From: Trifolium pratense
Lineage: Eukaryota; Streptophyta; Magnoliopsida; Fabales; Fabaceae
DNA: 64,000 nucleotides
Assembly: GCF_020283565.1 (NCBI RefSeq)
Contig: NC_060062.1
Span: 59,784,409 to 59,848,408 of the forward strand
Reading direction: 5' to 3'
Positions 11,024 through 22,820 of this stretch are shown piece by piece (positions within the stretch are counted from its first letter, which is position 1; every line of letters starts with the position of its first letter). The position numbers were made by a program, and so were the translations under genes. The notes beneath the pieces were generated by a model that searched no databases, had not been told where the DNA came from, and was given only the letters and a program-made list of their open reading frames with translations.

Positions 11024-12008
11024 CAAATAAAATTTCAAAATATAAAAGATGAAAATTTGCTGACAATGATTTTATATATCTAGTCCTTATAAATATTCAA
11101 GTTCGTATTTTACTGTTTTTGGTAAATTTTTTGGAATAAAAGTTCGAATTCACAGCAACAAGTGGTGTCTTCTATGGGGCTTAGGTTCAAAATGTTCAAG
11201 TTCTTTTGGTTAATTTCTATCTCGTTTATCTCTTATATTGATATCTCTTATATTGATATTGATTGATATTTTTTCCATCTCTATTAACGTCTAGTTGTTT
11301 CCATCTTTGTTACCATCTTGTATGTATTTTAAAATAGTCTTTTGTACCCAAGAATTCTTAGATGAGCAGGTCATTTCTAACTTAACTAAGGTAATGAGTT
11401 CGATTTATGTATAGGGCATCCAACAATGACAAAACTTTGAAGAAAATTTGCTTTCCACATGGAACCCACAAGGCTCGAAGGTATAGTCTCTACAGTTATA
11501 CGCAGAGGATATCCGATTAAAGAAAAAAACAAAAATAGTCTTTGTTGATGTTAATATCTATATTCAAAAGTTAACATATGATTATGATAATTGTTGGTTT
11601 CTAGTACTGAATATTGGTTATGCTTTGTGATTTTTAATTTTTTCGCCTGAGAAAATGTTTTGCTCATCTGTCGCATTAGATAGTTTAAGATTGATTGAAT
11701 GCCTTAATGCATTGTTAAGGTTAGGAGGCGTTTGGATCTCCCCAATTTTTTCTAATGGAGTTTTCTAATATCTTAGTACAAATGATTTGGATTCTATATT
11801 TTTTTTCATGTTATTTCTTATTTTTTTAATCCAATGATTAGTTGTAGTAAATTCAAATCCTGATGTGGGTGATTAGCTTTGGTGTTGTATTTTTTAACCT
11901 CTTTTATCCCCTCCCCTCCATTGTTTTTGTTGATTTTTACACCCAGCATCCAACGCAGTGAACCGCTAATCTAATTCGGGGCCAGTTATGACATTAATTG
12001 TTCTAATT

Positions 12009-12092
12009 ATTTTTTGATGGCATTTATGAGAATTGAACTATGATCCTTTCTATAAAGTCCAACACCAATCACTACTGAACCAACTTATCCTT
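12009..12092 (-). mobile_element. SINE fragment, family C
   Basis: Minus-strand sequence ttggttcagtagtgattggt, followed by gttggactttatagaaagga and agttcaattct, resembles the 5' half of the SINE at 9241, here followed by a short A-rich end. Confidence 0.5.
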
Positions 12093-12330
12093 CTTGCTTG
12101 TGCATGTTGTAAATGTAAAAAGAACAAAAAAATCAATTACTATATAGAAAGTCTTTAATTTGTGAATATAGCTATACCAAAATGAAAGTGTATTTATACT
12201 TATTTATAGAAGGAGGTAGTACTAGTATTTAAGAGTGTGTTTAGGTGTAGTGTATGATAGAAGTAGAAGGAAGAGTGGTTACATAAGAAAAGAAAGATAG
12301 AATAGAATAAAAAAAAAAGAAGGAAGAGGG

Positions 12331-12744
12331 GTGTGGCGGGAGATAGCAAAACAGAACACTCTTCTCTGTTTACGGCCATCCGATAAGATAGGAAGCAAAG
12401 CAAAACAAAAAGAAAGAAAAGCCCAATTCTCTACAATTTTATTTTATAATCCTATAGTACAGAAAAAAGCAATTACATTAGTTTCATTTCACGAGAAATC
12501 TGCGGAATTCCCCAAAATTCATTCAATTACATCATCATCATCATCATCACATTACATTACGTATCTCTTCCGATTTATTTTTTCCTTTCTCATTCATTCA
12601 TTCATTCATCACTATCGTCACTCTCTCTCTCTCTTTTCCTTTTTTGTTTTCTTCTTCGCCGTTCTTATTTTAATCACACCACCACCACCGCCGCCGCTTA
12701 TAGCTTTTTTTTTATCATCATCATCATCATCGTCGATTTGCAGC
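12331..12744 (+). other. Probable 5' leader of the kinase gene
   Basis: Pyrimidine-rich and (TCA)n, (ATTC)n and (CT)n-rich sequence before the kinase start. It is open in frame with the kinase ATG, but codes only for low-complexity Ser, Phe and His runs. I read it as untranslated leader. Confidence 0.5.
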
Positions 12745-15700
12745 ATGAAGGATAAAGATAAAGATAAGGAAAAGGAATCCGAAAAGAAAAAGTATCCTAT
12801 CGGCGCCGAACATTACATTCTTTACGAAGAGATTGGTCAAGGCGTTAGTGCTTCCGTCTTCCGTGCTCAATGTGTTCCTTTCAACGAGATCATCGCTATC
12901 AAGATTCTCGACTTCGAACGTGACAACTGCGATCTGGTTCGTACAATCAATCAATTTATTACTATTTCATTCATTCATACAATAACGAACGATAGATAAT
13001 CATTCATTCATTAATTAATATTAATTTTTGCTTATTAATCATTATTAATTCTATAATAATAATTAACCAAATAATAACGAATGTATGAATGAATGCAGAA
13101 TAATATATCTCGTGAAGCACAGACAATGGTTCTAGTGGACCACCCTAACGTGTTGAAATCACACTGTTCATTCGTTAGCGATCACAATCTATGGGTTGTG
13201 ATGCCATTCATGTCTGGTGGTTCATGTCTTCACATATTGAAAGCTGCACATCCTGATGGATTTGAAGAGGTTGTTATTGCAACTGTACTTAGGGAGGTAT
13301 TGAAGGGTTTAGAGTATCTTCATCATCACGGTCATATTCATCGTGACGTTAAGGCTGGTAATATTCTTATTGATTCTCGCGGTGCTGTTAAGCTAGGCGA
13401 TTTCGGTGTTTCTGCTTGTCTTTTTGATTCCGGTGATCGCCAACGCTCTAGAAATACTTTTGTTGGAACACCTTGTTGGATGGCACCTGAGGTCATGGAG
13501 CAACTGCATGGTTATAACTTCAAGTTTGTTCTTTCTCTCCTCTTTGTTTAATTTCTTAATTATCATACATATTCATGTAATAAAATGATTTGCCGCCACA
13601 ATTCTAACGGCTATTTTATCGTTTAACGCCGATATTATTTGATGACAATTTTATGCTAATATTGAGGATTTTTCACCTTTACTATTTGGCCAAAAAAAAT
13701 TCTGCATTATATCAATGATGGTGACTGCAATGTTATTATAAATGATGGAGAGTGCACAATTATTATTAGTATTATTTTGTCTACAATATTTTGTAATAAA
13801 TTCATTATAAGGGAAAATTTATGACTAAAATTTTCTCCAACATCAATGATTACCCTGGCTTATTGACATGCTAACATTAATCTGATTCAAAATTGATCTT
13901 CCAGAGCTGATATCTGGTCATTTGGCATAACTGCTTTGGAGCTTGCCCATGGCCATGCTCCTTTCTCAAAGTATCCACCCTTGAAGGTGTGTGGCATATC
14001 ATATTATTTTCCAAAAACTACAAATAATTTATCTCATTTTTTTAGTTTAATTTCATAATACTAATTCAACTTTCCAGGTACTGCTTATGACCTTGCAAAA
14101 TGCACCCCCAGGCCTTGACTATGAAAGGGACAAGAAGTTCTCCAAGGTCAGCCAGCTGAGCTTGATTTCACCTTTACCTGATTGCTCCTGCAAGAAAATT
14201 CAACTCTTCTTTGACTTTTCTTAGCTAATATCTTTATTCTTTCTTTCCAGTCTTTTAAGCAGATGATTGCTTGTTGTTTGGTAAAAGATCCTTCAAAAAG
14301 ACCCTCAGCAAACAGGCTGTTAAAACATTCCTTCTTTAAGCAAGCTCGCTCCAGTGATTATATTAGCCGAACTCTATTGGAGGGGCTACCTGCTTTGGGT
14401 GATCGCATGGAGATTCTAAAGGTTGCTTTGCTTCCACTTTAATTTAATACCACATAGTATTATATAGTATTTATATTTTTCCCCTACCACCCCTGTTATG
14501 ATACTTTAATATACTATTTATTTATGAGTTAATTTTTCTGTTACAGAGAAAAGAAGAAGATATGCGTGCACAAAAGAAAATGGCTGATGGGCAGATGGAG
14601 GAATTATCACAGGTACGAAAATACAATTTCCTAGTCTAACCAACTGCTGTTAGATGCACACAAACAAACATAAGAAACTAGTACTGCATTGCTTCAGACT
14701 TCAATTTATATATATATATATATATATTGTTATACCTTTCAAAATCCAGGGTACTGCCAAACTCAGCAGAGTCGGATAATCTCTCTGTTTATGTATGTTT
14801 GTTTGTGTGTATACTCTATACTATAAGTACAAACACATTTGGTTAGCTTATCTTATCTTTTTTATGATTCCTTTTTGCATAGTTATTTTTCTCATTGCTA
14901 GCAATTTGATGGCATGCTTATAACATTATTGTGTACTGTAGAATGAATACAAACGAGGCATTAGTGGATGGAACTTCAACCTTGAAGATATGAAGGCTCA
15001 GGCTTCCTTGGTACACGCCATGTTCAATATTACACTTTGGATCCACTCATCAAGTTAAAAATATCTAATTGTAGTTTTTATTATTGTAGATCAACGATTT
15101 TGACGATGCTATATCTGATATTAATCATGTGGGAAGTTCAAGTTCCTTATCCAATCTTGATGCGCCGCAAGATAAGCAACAGCCAAGTTCAAGTCACTGC
15201 CGTTCTCAAACTGTTGACATGGTATCATATTTACAAATTCATTTTGTATTATTGGATTATATTTGCAATTTGTGTTACATATATTTATAAATATAGTTGA
15301 TTCTTCCTTCTTTATTTCCTTTCTCTTATTTTTCTTTGCTAACAAGATAGTAATTTTGTTCTAATGGCTAATTCTTTACAGGAGGAAAATAATGAAACAC
15401 ATAACCAATTGGCTTCTGTTGTGGTAGTTGATTCCACAATAAATGATGCCAAGTATGTCTCTAACACGTGTGTGATGTCAAATTATTGAATTATACTTTT
15501 GAAATACTCAAACCCCGACAACTTTTACATCATGTGCTAATGTTTCTAAAGTGGCATGGGATCTTTAATTTGAAAACAAGTAATCGTTACATGTCTTTAC
15601 AGCTAGAACAAGAACTTTTGTTAAACATCGTGGGTCAATGTTTTTTTTTTTTTTTATCTTGTCATTTCCAGGACTAAAGTTGAAAAATCTGATGATGATT

Positions 15701-18172
15701 TTAGCATCACCAGCTCAAGCCACGAACCACAAACTTCTTCCTGTCATGATGATCATGTGGACCAACGTTTAGGTGAAAAATCTGATGTTGAAAATGGCGT
15801 AAGATCCACGGAGGGCATGGCTATCCCTCCTCATCACAGAAGAGGATGTTCGTCAAGCATATTACCGGAAGTTACTCTTCCACCTATTCGAGCAGATTGG
15901 TGAATACTCAAATTATGCATTGGTTTTATTTAATTTTATTTTGAATTAAATAATTTTTTGATCGAATTATTTATTGCAGAAAATCCATTAGTTGTAGTAT
16001 TAGTTATTGTCATCGGGGCAGTCTAGGCCTTTGGGCTGATGTAGATTTGTTTTTCTTATCCCCTCTTTGACAGGCCTATTGGTTTTGTCACCCCTCTTTA
16101 AACATTTTTTTTTAGTTAGTTTAGTCATCAAATATGTCTTATTGTATATTTTGCAAACTTTGGAAACCACTGTAGTTACCATCAAAGAAGTCAATCACGC
16201 GTGATCCCGGTGTCGCGGCCATCCTGCTACCCGGTATGCCGCTATCCCAGTTTTGGCGTTGGCCGCTCCGCTCTGCGATCCGGGATTAACTACCATGGTT
16301 ACGAGCGCGTCCATTTGAATCTAGAAATCATAGCTTCCATAGTATCATAGTCATATAGCTTTGGAACACAAGAAAAGCTTGCTCAACTCCAATTCAAACA
16401 TGATATTAGTCAATTTGGTCTATAAAATTGTTAACAAATAAACAATTGAAGACATATTTGTAATATTGACACATTCAATGAGTTATAGTAACCACGATTC
16501 TTACATTTAAAAGCTAAAATGTGTATACTTCATCTTGTATTTTATTTCACAACCATTTTCGATATTAGGACAAACCATTATTTTTATAAGTTACAATATT
16601 TTTTTAAACAAATCAAACACTTCTCTAATCTATTATCAGATTTAATATTTAGCAATATAAATGACAGTGAGAAGCTACAAAATCTTCCCTCAAACGTCTC
16701 AAGTGCCAATGCAACTTCAGTTCTACAAGCAGGAGAGGATGTGCTTACTGAACTTCCTTCTAGAGTCTCAAAATCATCAGGTACCTGCTCACATTACTTT
16801 GAAGAATGGCATGCCTTGATTTCAATTTCAAGGGAGCAACACAAATTGCGTGCTCTTGAGAAGTCCTCAAGGATCACTATTTACTCCTGCATTTCTAAGT
16901 TCTAACTAATCATTTCTGTAGCAGCTAATTCTGATGACACAGATGATAAAGCAAAGGTACCCGTTGTTCAACAGAGAGGACGTTTTAAAGTTACATCTGA
17001 GAATGTTGACCCGGAAAAGGTAAGAAATAACTTCTACTGATCATTCTCTTTTCTTGAAGACTGAATAGTAAGATTTCTTTCAGGTGGTTCCTTCTCCTAT
17101 ACTGCAAAAGAGTCACAGCATGCAGGTTGGTTGTTTAGAGGTTTGCATAACTGTCACCTGTTCTTCTTTAGGTGGGGAACCCCCCCCCCCCCCCCCCCCC
17201 CCAAAAAAAAATGTCCTACTCTAAACTAAGCTTTTGATGCTTGAGTTGTATCTTCCTCTTGTACATAGATTTTAAAGATATATATTAATTATATCTTAAT
17301 AATAGTTAGACGCACACAAATTTCTGACTTATTTTTCACTTTTTATGGTTACATCAAAGTTTTTAGCTCTCATTGTTAGAGGTATGAATCATTTAAGTGC
17401 ACATTTAGTTTGACGGTCAGTTTGATGCCCCACCCTGATTTTGGCAATTATACACTTTGGTAGTTAAACAAAATCACATTGCCACCTGTGATTTCGTCAA
17501 ACTCAGTGTGATTTCAAACATGCACTAAATCAACTCAACCATATAAATTTGAAATACTGGATTGCCCGTGAAAAACAAAGAGTGTTAAACCTTAACTCAC
17601 TTATTTAAACTAGCCAAATTTTAAGATTGAGCCTAAGTTGCTTGACAAAATGTAGTTTGAGGTTGACTCATTTATCATTTATGTTTTGATTATATTTTCT
17701 CTTTATCAATATTCTCTCACCCAATGGTTTTCTGAAATGATTTAGTATGTCAAGCCAAAGAAGAATTTGACTTGATTAAGAAAATTGAGCTTGTTTTTTT
17801 AGTTAAATAAATGAATTCGATCAAACATTTATTGACACCAACTCATAATACATGAATAGATCAATCCATTTTAATCTTATTCACTTATGACATTACTATA
17901 CGAGTGTCAATGATGTTAAGGAATGAAAAGTAGAACATTTGATGCATTGGTAACTAAAAAAACTGCACTTTTCAATAAATATTTTGAGTTTCAATTCTTC
18001 AATCAGTGCTCGCGGGCTTGTTAGTGGGTGTTTGCCTTATGATTATTGTAGTTGTTGTACTTGGGCATTAATAATGGTGTTTGATTTGCAACTTGAAAGT
18101 GTTACCATCTTTTCCAAAAAAGTAATGGAATTTTTTTTATAGGCTTAGTATTATGTTTTATCAGGTTATATT

Positions 18173-18225
<53 letters not shown>

Positions 18226-20226
18226 ATTATTATTTATCGTTTTTATGAAGCATGAAGTCTTTTAGAAACTAGTAATACTAGTAGACATTAGTGTAGAACG
18301 TTACAGCTATAGGTAGATAATGAAGTTAGACATAAATCATATAGCCGGCCGGAAGGTATAATTCCTAATTCACTGAAACAATTTATTGGCTGTAGGTTAT
18401 AAGCCAGCATAATGCTACTCCTGTACATTCACCTTTACCGTTATTATCAACTATATCTGATTCTACGCCATCAAATATTTCTGGCTGTTCTCTGTTCCCC
18501 GTGTTGCACTCTGTGCTGCAGACAAATATTCTTCAGAGGGTATGCTCAAGTCTTATATAGTTCAATTCTATTTCCTCCAGCTAATATCCAAGAGTAACTG
18601 TTTTTTGTTCATGACATTTTAACAGGATACCATTCTAACTTTAATGAAGCTAATTACTGCGGGTGAATCTGCCGGTACGACCTCAATCTGTTGATTTATT
18701 TGAACCTTTTCCATTAATTCCTCTTATATTTCAAACTTTTAAATTATTTCTCAACCATGCAGCTGATAGCACAAATACCCCAGCACAGATAGCAGCAACG
18801 GAGAAATCATTGGTATGTATTTAAAGGGATCAACTTTTATAATTTTGACTCGTTTTAATTTATTTGAGCATGACCTATGTCTCTTTGAGAATCATGTTCT
18901 ATTGGCCGAAGTGTCAAAATGTGTTGGATGATAAAAATGATCCGTGAGTTGTAGGTTTTGAAATTTAGAATTTATATGATATGATGTACTTCTCAAAAGT
19001 GAATTCTTAAGGTTAGCTTAGTTACATTTTCAACTAATGATCAATTTATAGAGTAGAGTTCAGATCCTCTCCAATTTGTTGAGTCCTGCAAGTAGGAAAA
19101 AATTTCAGTCAAAACCTAGGTAATAATTAAGATGAGGTTTTTTTAAAATAGCAAAAGATTATGATATAAAAGTACAAGGGTAACTCAAATCCATATACAA
19201 GCAAGCAACATAATAGAAACAAAACAATTCACCCCACAAAACTACTGAGAACCAAAGAACAAAATGCCAAAGTAATGTCAAACCCTTCCTTGGCCGTTGA
19301 AAAAAAAGAAAAAGTCAAACCCTTCCTACATTTACCTACTAAAGAGATGTAGCTCTGGCTCCTGATTTCCCACACACAATGCATAGGTATTGTCACTTAC
19401 GACTCAAATAACCCTTCTCCTAAGCAAATTAAGCCTGATTGGTAGCCTGCCAAGAAGTTGCCGGGAGAAAGAAACTACCTTTGAGGGGGGCAAACTTCAC
19501 GTTGTTGGCCCAATACTGTGTTTGTGTGTATGCTGGAGGTAAATTCAATATAAGATGCATGGAAGACAGGGTACTTAGGTCCAAATTCTCATCTCTCTGA
19601 ATACTAGTAGTGATCGATAATTGCTACATGTTGGCAGAATAGTTGTGTATTGCCAAACTTGTTCCCATGATCACAGATACGATACCTTAAGTGTAGTGAT
19701 AAAGACTTGAGTTTTATTGGATGCTAAGTCCACCTTGAGTAGTATGAAATTTTCAGTGAACTAATTAAATGGTTTGGTTTGTTACTTTGACAACCAATTT
19801 TTAAGGGAAGTTTATCAATTATAAATGGAAGCTTATGGCATTTTTCTTTCTCTCTTTTTGTTTTATTAAAATAATTCTATTGTTACTTGAATGCCTTTAC
19901 ATCCGCTTAATTTAAAGCAAATATCGGCTATACATGACTGCAGCTTGAATCAGCTCACGAGAGGGAAAAGGAGTTACTTCATGAGATAACTGATCTGCAA
20001 TGGAGGTATTGTATTATAAAAGTTAGTTGGATTATATGCTAAAACATTGGTGCCTTATTCTCCTTAATCTTGTTTTGTATCATCTAGGCTCATATGCACC
20101 CAGGAAGAGCTTCAAAAATTGAAAACAGATAATGCTCAGGTACTAATAACACATTCTTAGATCCTATTATGAATAATGGATCCTACACATTCTAACTTGT
20201 TCTAACATGTAAACTCATAGGTGTGA
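12745..20226 (+). CDS. STE20/OSR1-type Ser/Thr protein kinase, BLUS1-like
   Basis: Cytosolic Ser/Thr kinase of the STE20 group, closest to the plant BLUS1/OSR1-like family; in Arabidopsis BLUS1 relays blue light to stomata, but this paralogue may differ. Coding exons: 12745-12936, 13099-13523, 13905-13986, 14078-14146, 14251-14421, 14547-14612, 14942-15010, 15090-15221, 15382-15452, 15672-15899, 16653-16780, 16922-17019, 17084-17125, 18396-18539, 18626-18674, 18763-18812, 19944-20005, 20088-20139, 20221-20226. The frame closes across all junctions, giving about 711 residues. Kinase features: glycine loop GQGVSASV at 31-38, Lys53, HRD 145-147, DFG 165-167, TPCWMAPE ending at 195. The C-terminal part has the family block [15 protein letters not shown], then a coiled-coil-like tail. 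The last exon is uncertain: the intron ending at 20220 gives a Val-stop. Read-through would stop at 20160, and a later acceptor would stop at 20280. The start is chosen at the first Met before the Lys-rich leader. Confidence 0.9.
15900..16652. other. Kinase intron 10 with a GC-rich patch
   Basis: The intron holds a GC-rich block at about 16195-16295 (cgcggccatcctgctacccg and similar), very unlike the AT-rich surroundings. It looks like a fragment of an inserted repeat, but I cannot name it and see no clear ends. Confidence 0.4.
17180..17211. repeat. C23 homopolymer followed by A9
   Basis: Twenty-three consecutive C's then nine A's inside kinase intron 13. Such runs are rare in plant DNA and are a common place for sequencing or assembly error. 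Confidence 0.9.
18176..18233. repeat. (AT)n then (ATT)n microsatellite in kinase intron 13
   Basis: About 22 AT units followed by several ATT units, upstream of kinase exon 14. Confidence 0.9.
19290..19313 (+). mobile_element. Micro-retroposon (24 bp) with 13-bp duplication
   Basis: The insert ttggccgttg plus an A-rich tail lies between perfect copies of gtcaaacccttcc (19277-19289, 19314-19326), inside kinase intron 16. Confidence 0.75.
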
Positions 20227-20289
20227 TTGGATTGTCAGAAATGGATATCAGAAGTGATTCCGTTGTTTAAGTGTGGATGATTGGATTTT

Positions 20290-22262
20290 CCTTAAATCTA
20301 AGTTCTTCGTGGGCACTTTTAAGGTGCAAGGAGAAAGTTGAATTGTGACCAATTGAACATCATTGACTAGATATTTGACTAGATGTTGAATACTTTGTTA
20401 CTTTTAGGTTATTTTAGTTGATAAGAAATTTATCATAGCTCCTTGTTTCTTTGGCAGCATAATAGCTCATTCTTAGTGCAGATTCGTTGTTCATAATTAT
20501 TTTTTGTAAATGATTTTAGTGTTATTTCTTTTCTTGGTTGTAAATTACCGTGCACTTTCATACATGAAATTTTCTTAACGTACAATTTTCGTCTTTAGAA
20601 TTCATTCAATACCACCACTAGATGCTATGTTCTTGTAGGGTTAAAATGCTATTAGAATTTTGTTAATATTCTTGCTATTCATGGAGTGAAACATGAAGTT
20701 GATAATCATAATCATATTTTTTAATCATGTGTGTCTGTACCGTATTCCTTTCTAAACTCTTCTCTCTCACTGTTGCAATTGCAATAATAAAAAAAATCCA
20801 ATCTACATGCGACCACCACGTCCCACCACATCCCATGATTTTCCTCCGCCTGCTCACTCCTGCTTCTGATGATGTCTTTCGTTGCCGCCGCTTGCTACTT
20901 GCAATTTTGTAGATTTACTACTTGCAATTTTTATTCATCATTATGTTTGTTTTGATTAAGTTTTTGTTTGAGTTGTCACGTTCTCATTCTTGCGATCTAA
21001 CCAACTCATCTTTCCATTAGTCATTATTTTGTCTACCAAGCTTTCACATGGATGTTTGCGCGTTAACATCGTTAAATGAGTTTGTGTGACATTTATGTGA
21101 CACTTTCCGTTTATTCAGTCAACTTAAATTTCACAATAAGGATCAATGTTAAAAATGACAAAAATATGAGGACTAAAAATATAATAAAAAAATGTAGAAA
21201 CTATTTTGAAAAGTCTGCCAAAATATAGAGATTAAATATTTTTTTTTTCCTTTTTCGAAGTGGTACTTTGGTAGTTAGAATCTCATTTTTGTATGGTGAC
21301 ACCTTACTTATAGTCGTAGTACGAGTATAAAATCTTGGTACGGATATTTTTTCAAATTTCGAAATGAGGATAAGTAGTAAGTACTACCTACCGACACCAT
21401 ACCCATTGTCATCTTGATCTAGTATGGGGAATAATTTTATTTTTTTTTACCTTCACCACTAGTTTAATCTGGTTCGAGGGTAAATCCTGATATCAAGTGG
21501 TTTTAGGCCTCTCCCGATCGTAGTTTATAAGAAGATAAATTGGATTTTCCATATTGCAATAAAAACTTAATTAATAATTTAATACAGTAATAAAACAAAG
21601 TTAATCTATATTTGGTTAAGAAAAATTCATTTTTAATTGAGATAAAGAAATATTTTAACTCCTTTTTCTTTATAATTTTTAAAATACATATTCAAACACT
21701 TTGAGGCTTCAAATATAGGCACAATTTTGTTTGAAATGTTCTTTTTGATATTTTTAGGCACGTATATGTGAAAAAAGAAGCGTCTGTGAACTTTTTGGCC
21801 GACCACAGGAAGGATGCTGAACTCTAAGACAACATATATGAGATATCATGATGTATGCGAGGGTAGGTGGAAAGCATGCATTCGTGACTGGAGTTTCACC
21901 ACTTGTTGGATTGAAGACAACTTTTATTGTGAACAGACAACCCTCTAAGTTGTTTCAAGTAAAGTGGCCAAACATGCGAAAATATATTCTTACAATCAAC
22001 ATGCTTTCATACTATTTGCATTTGACACTTTTGCCTTCCTAGCAGCAGAGACGGTGAGTCTTTTGCAAAGAGTTCAAAAGGTTATGAATAACAATATTGC
22101 GTCCCCTAGAGCTATGAATGTTGTTTTTATAAGAGAATTAATTTTGCCAATAAAAAAGGATTAGCGACATAACTTGTTGAACGTTTCCCTTTCTTTCATA
22201 TGTAATTATCCTATATTTTTTATTATTGAACATATATATATTTTGTAAAAAATAATGTCTTA
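20290..22262. other. Intergenic between kinase and epimerase, no gene seen
   Basis: Kinase 3' flank, then AT-rich sequence. Short frames at 20675-20912 and 21848-22164 have no recognisable domain. The region near 21780-22160 is slightly GC-richer and may be an old transposon fragment. Confidence 0.4.
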
Positions 22263-22522
22263 CACCCCCGGTCATTTTTATAAGAAACTTTGACCAATTT
22301 TCAAATGTTTTAAATTTTTGATTTCACTTATGCCCTTATTTATTATCAGAGAGGATATTAAAAACAAGTAAATTAACTGAATTAAAAGTAATTAAATAAG
22401 AATATATATATGGAATATGTTTAAATTTATAAGAGTATTAAATGAAGGTAACTACTTACGATATGTTTTCTTGGTCTGTGTAATTTTTTCAAAGTGTTTC
22501 TTATAAAAAGAATCGGATGAAG
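22263..22522. mobile_element. Stowaway-like MITE, TA duplication
   Basis: The left end cacccccggtcatttttata and the complement of the right end (cttcatccgattctttttat) are related inverted ends, followed by matching aagaaac and ctttga blocks. The flanks are TA on both sides (22261-22262, 22523-22524). It is 260 bp with no coding capacity. A second copy of the same family lies at 39554-41108, interrupted by a Helitron. Confidence 0.75.
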
Positions 22523-22820
22523 TATCTAATACTATTTATTTTATGAGTAAAAATTATAATAGAAAACACAAATTTAAATGAGTCTTAAATTATCAAATTT
22601 AATATTTATTACTATAATATTTAATAGAAAACACAATATACCATATTATATTGAAATCAATGAAATGATATAAACTAAAAAAAATAGAAAACACTAAAAT
22701 TTATTTATTTCTCTCTCTCATATACAGACACAACGAGATATATATATATATAGCTGAGAAAAGTTGATTGATCGGAAGAAGGACATTACATTTCCATTGA
22801 TTTGGAGAGAAAATAGAAAA

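Noticed and set aside
12331..12744. N-terminal extension of the kinase from an upstream in-frame ATG
   Set aside because: The added 138 residues are low-complexity Ser, His and Phe runs coded by microsatellites; the family starts near the Lys-rich leader.
20675..22164. Small genes between kinase and epimerase
   Set aside because: Frames of 60-66 codons without domains or convincing splice sites.
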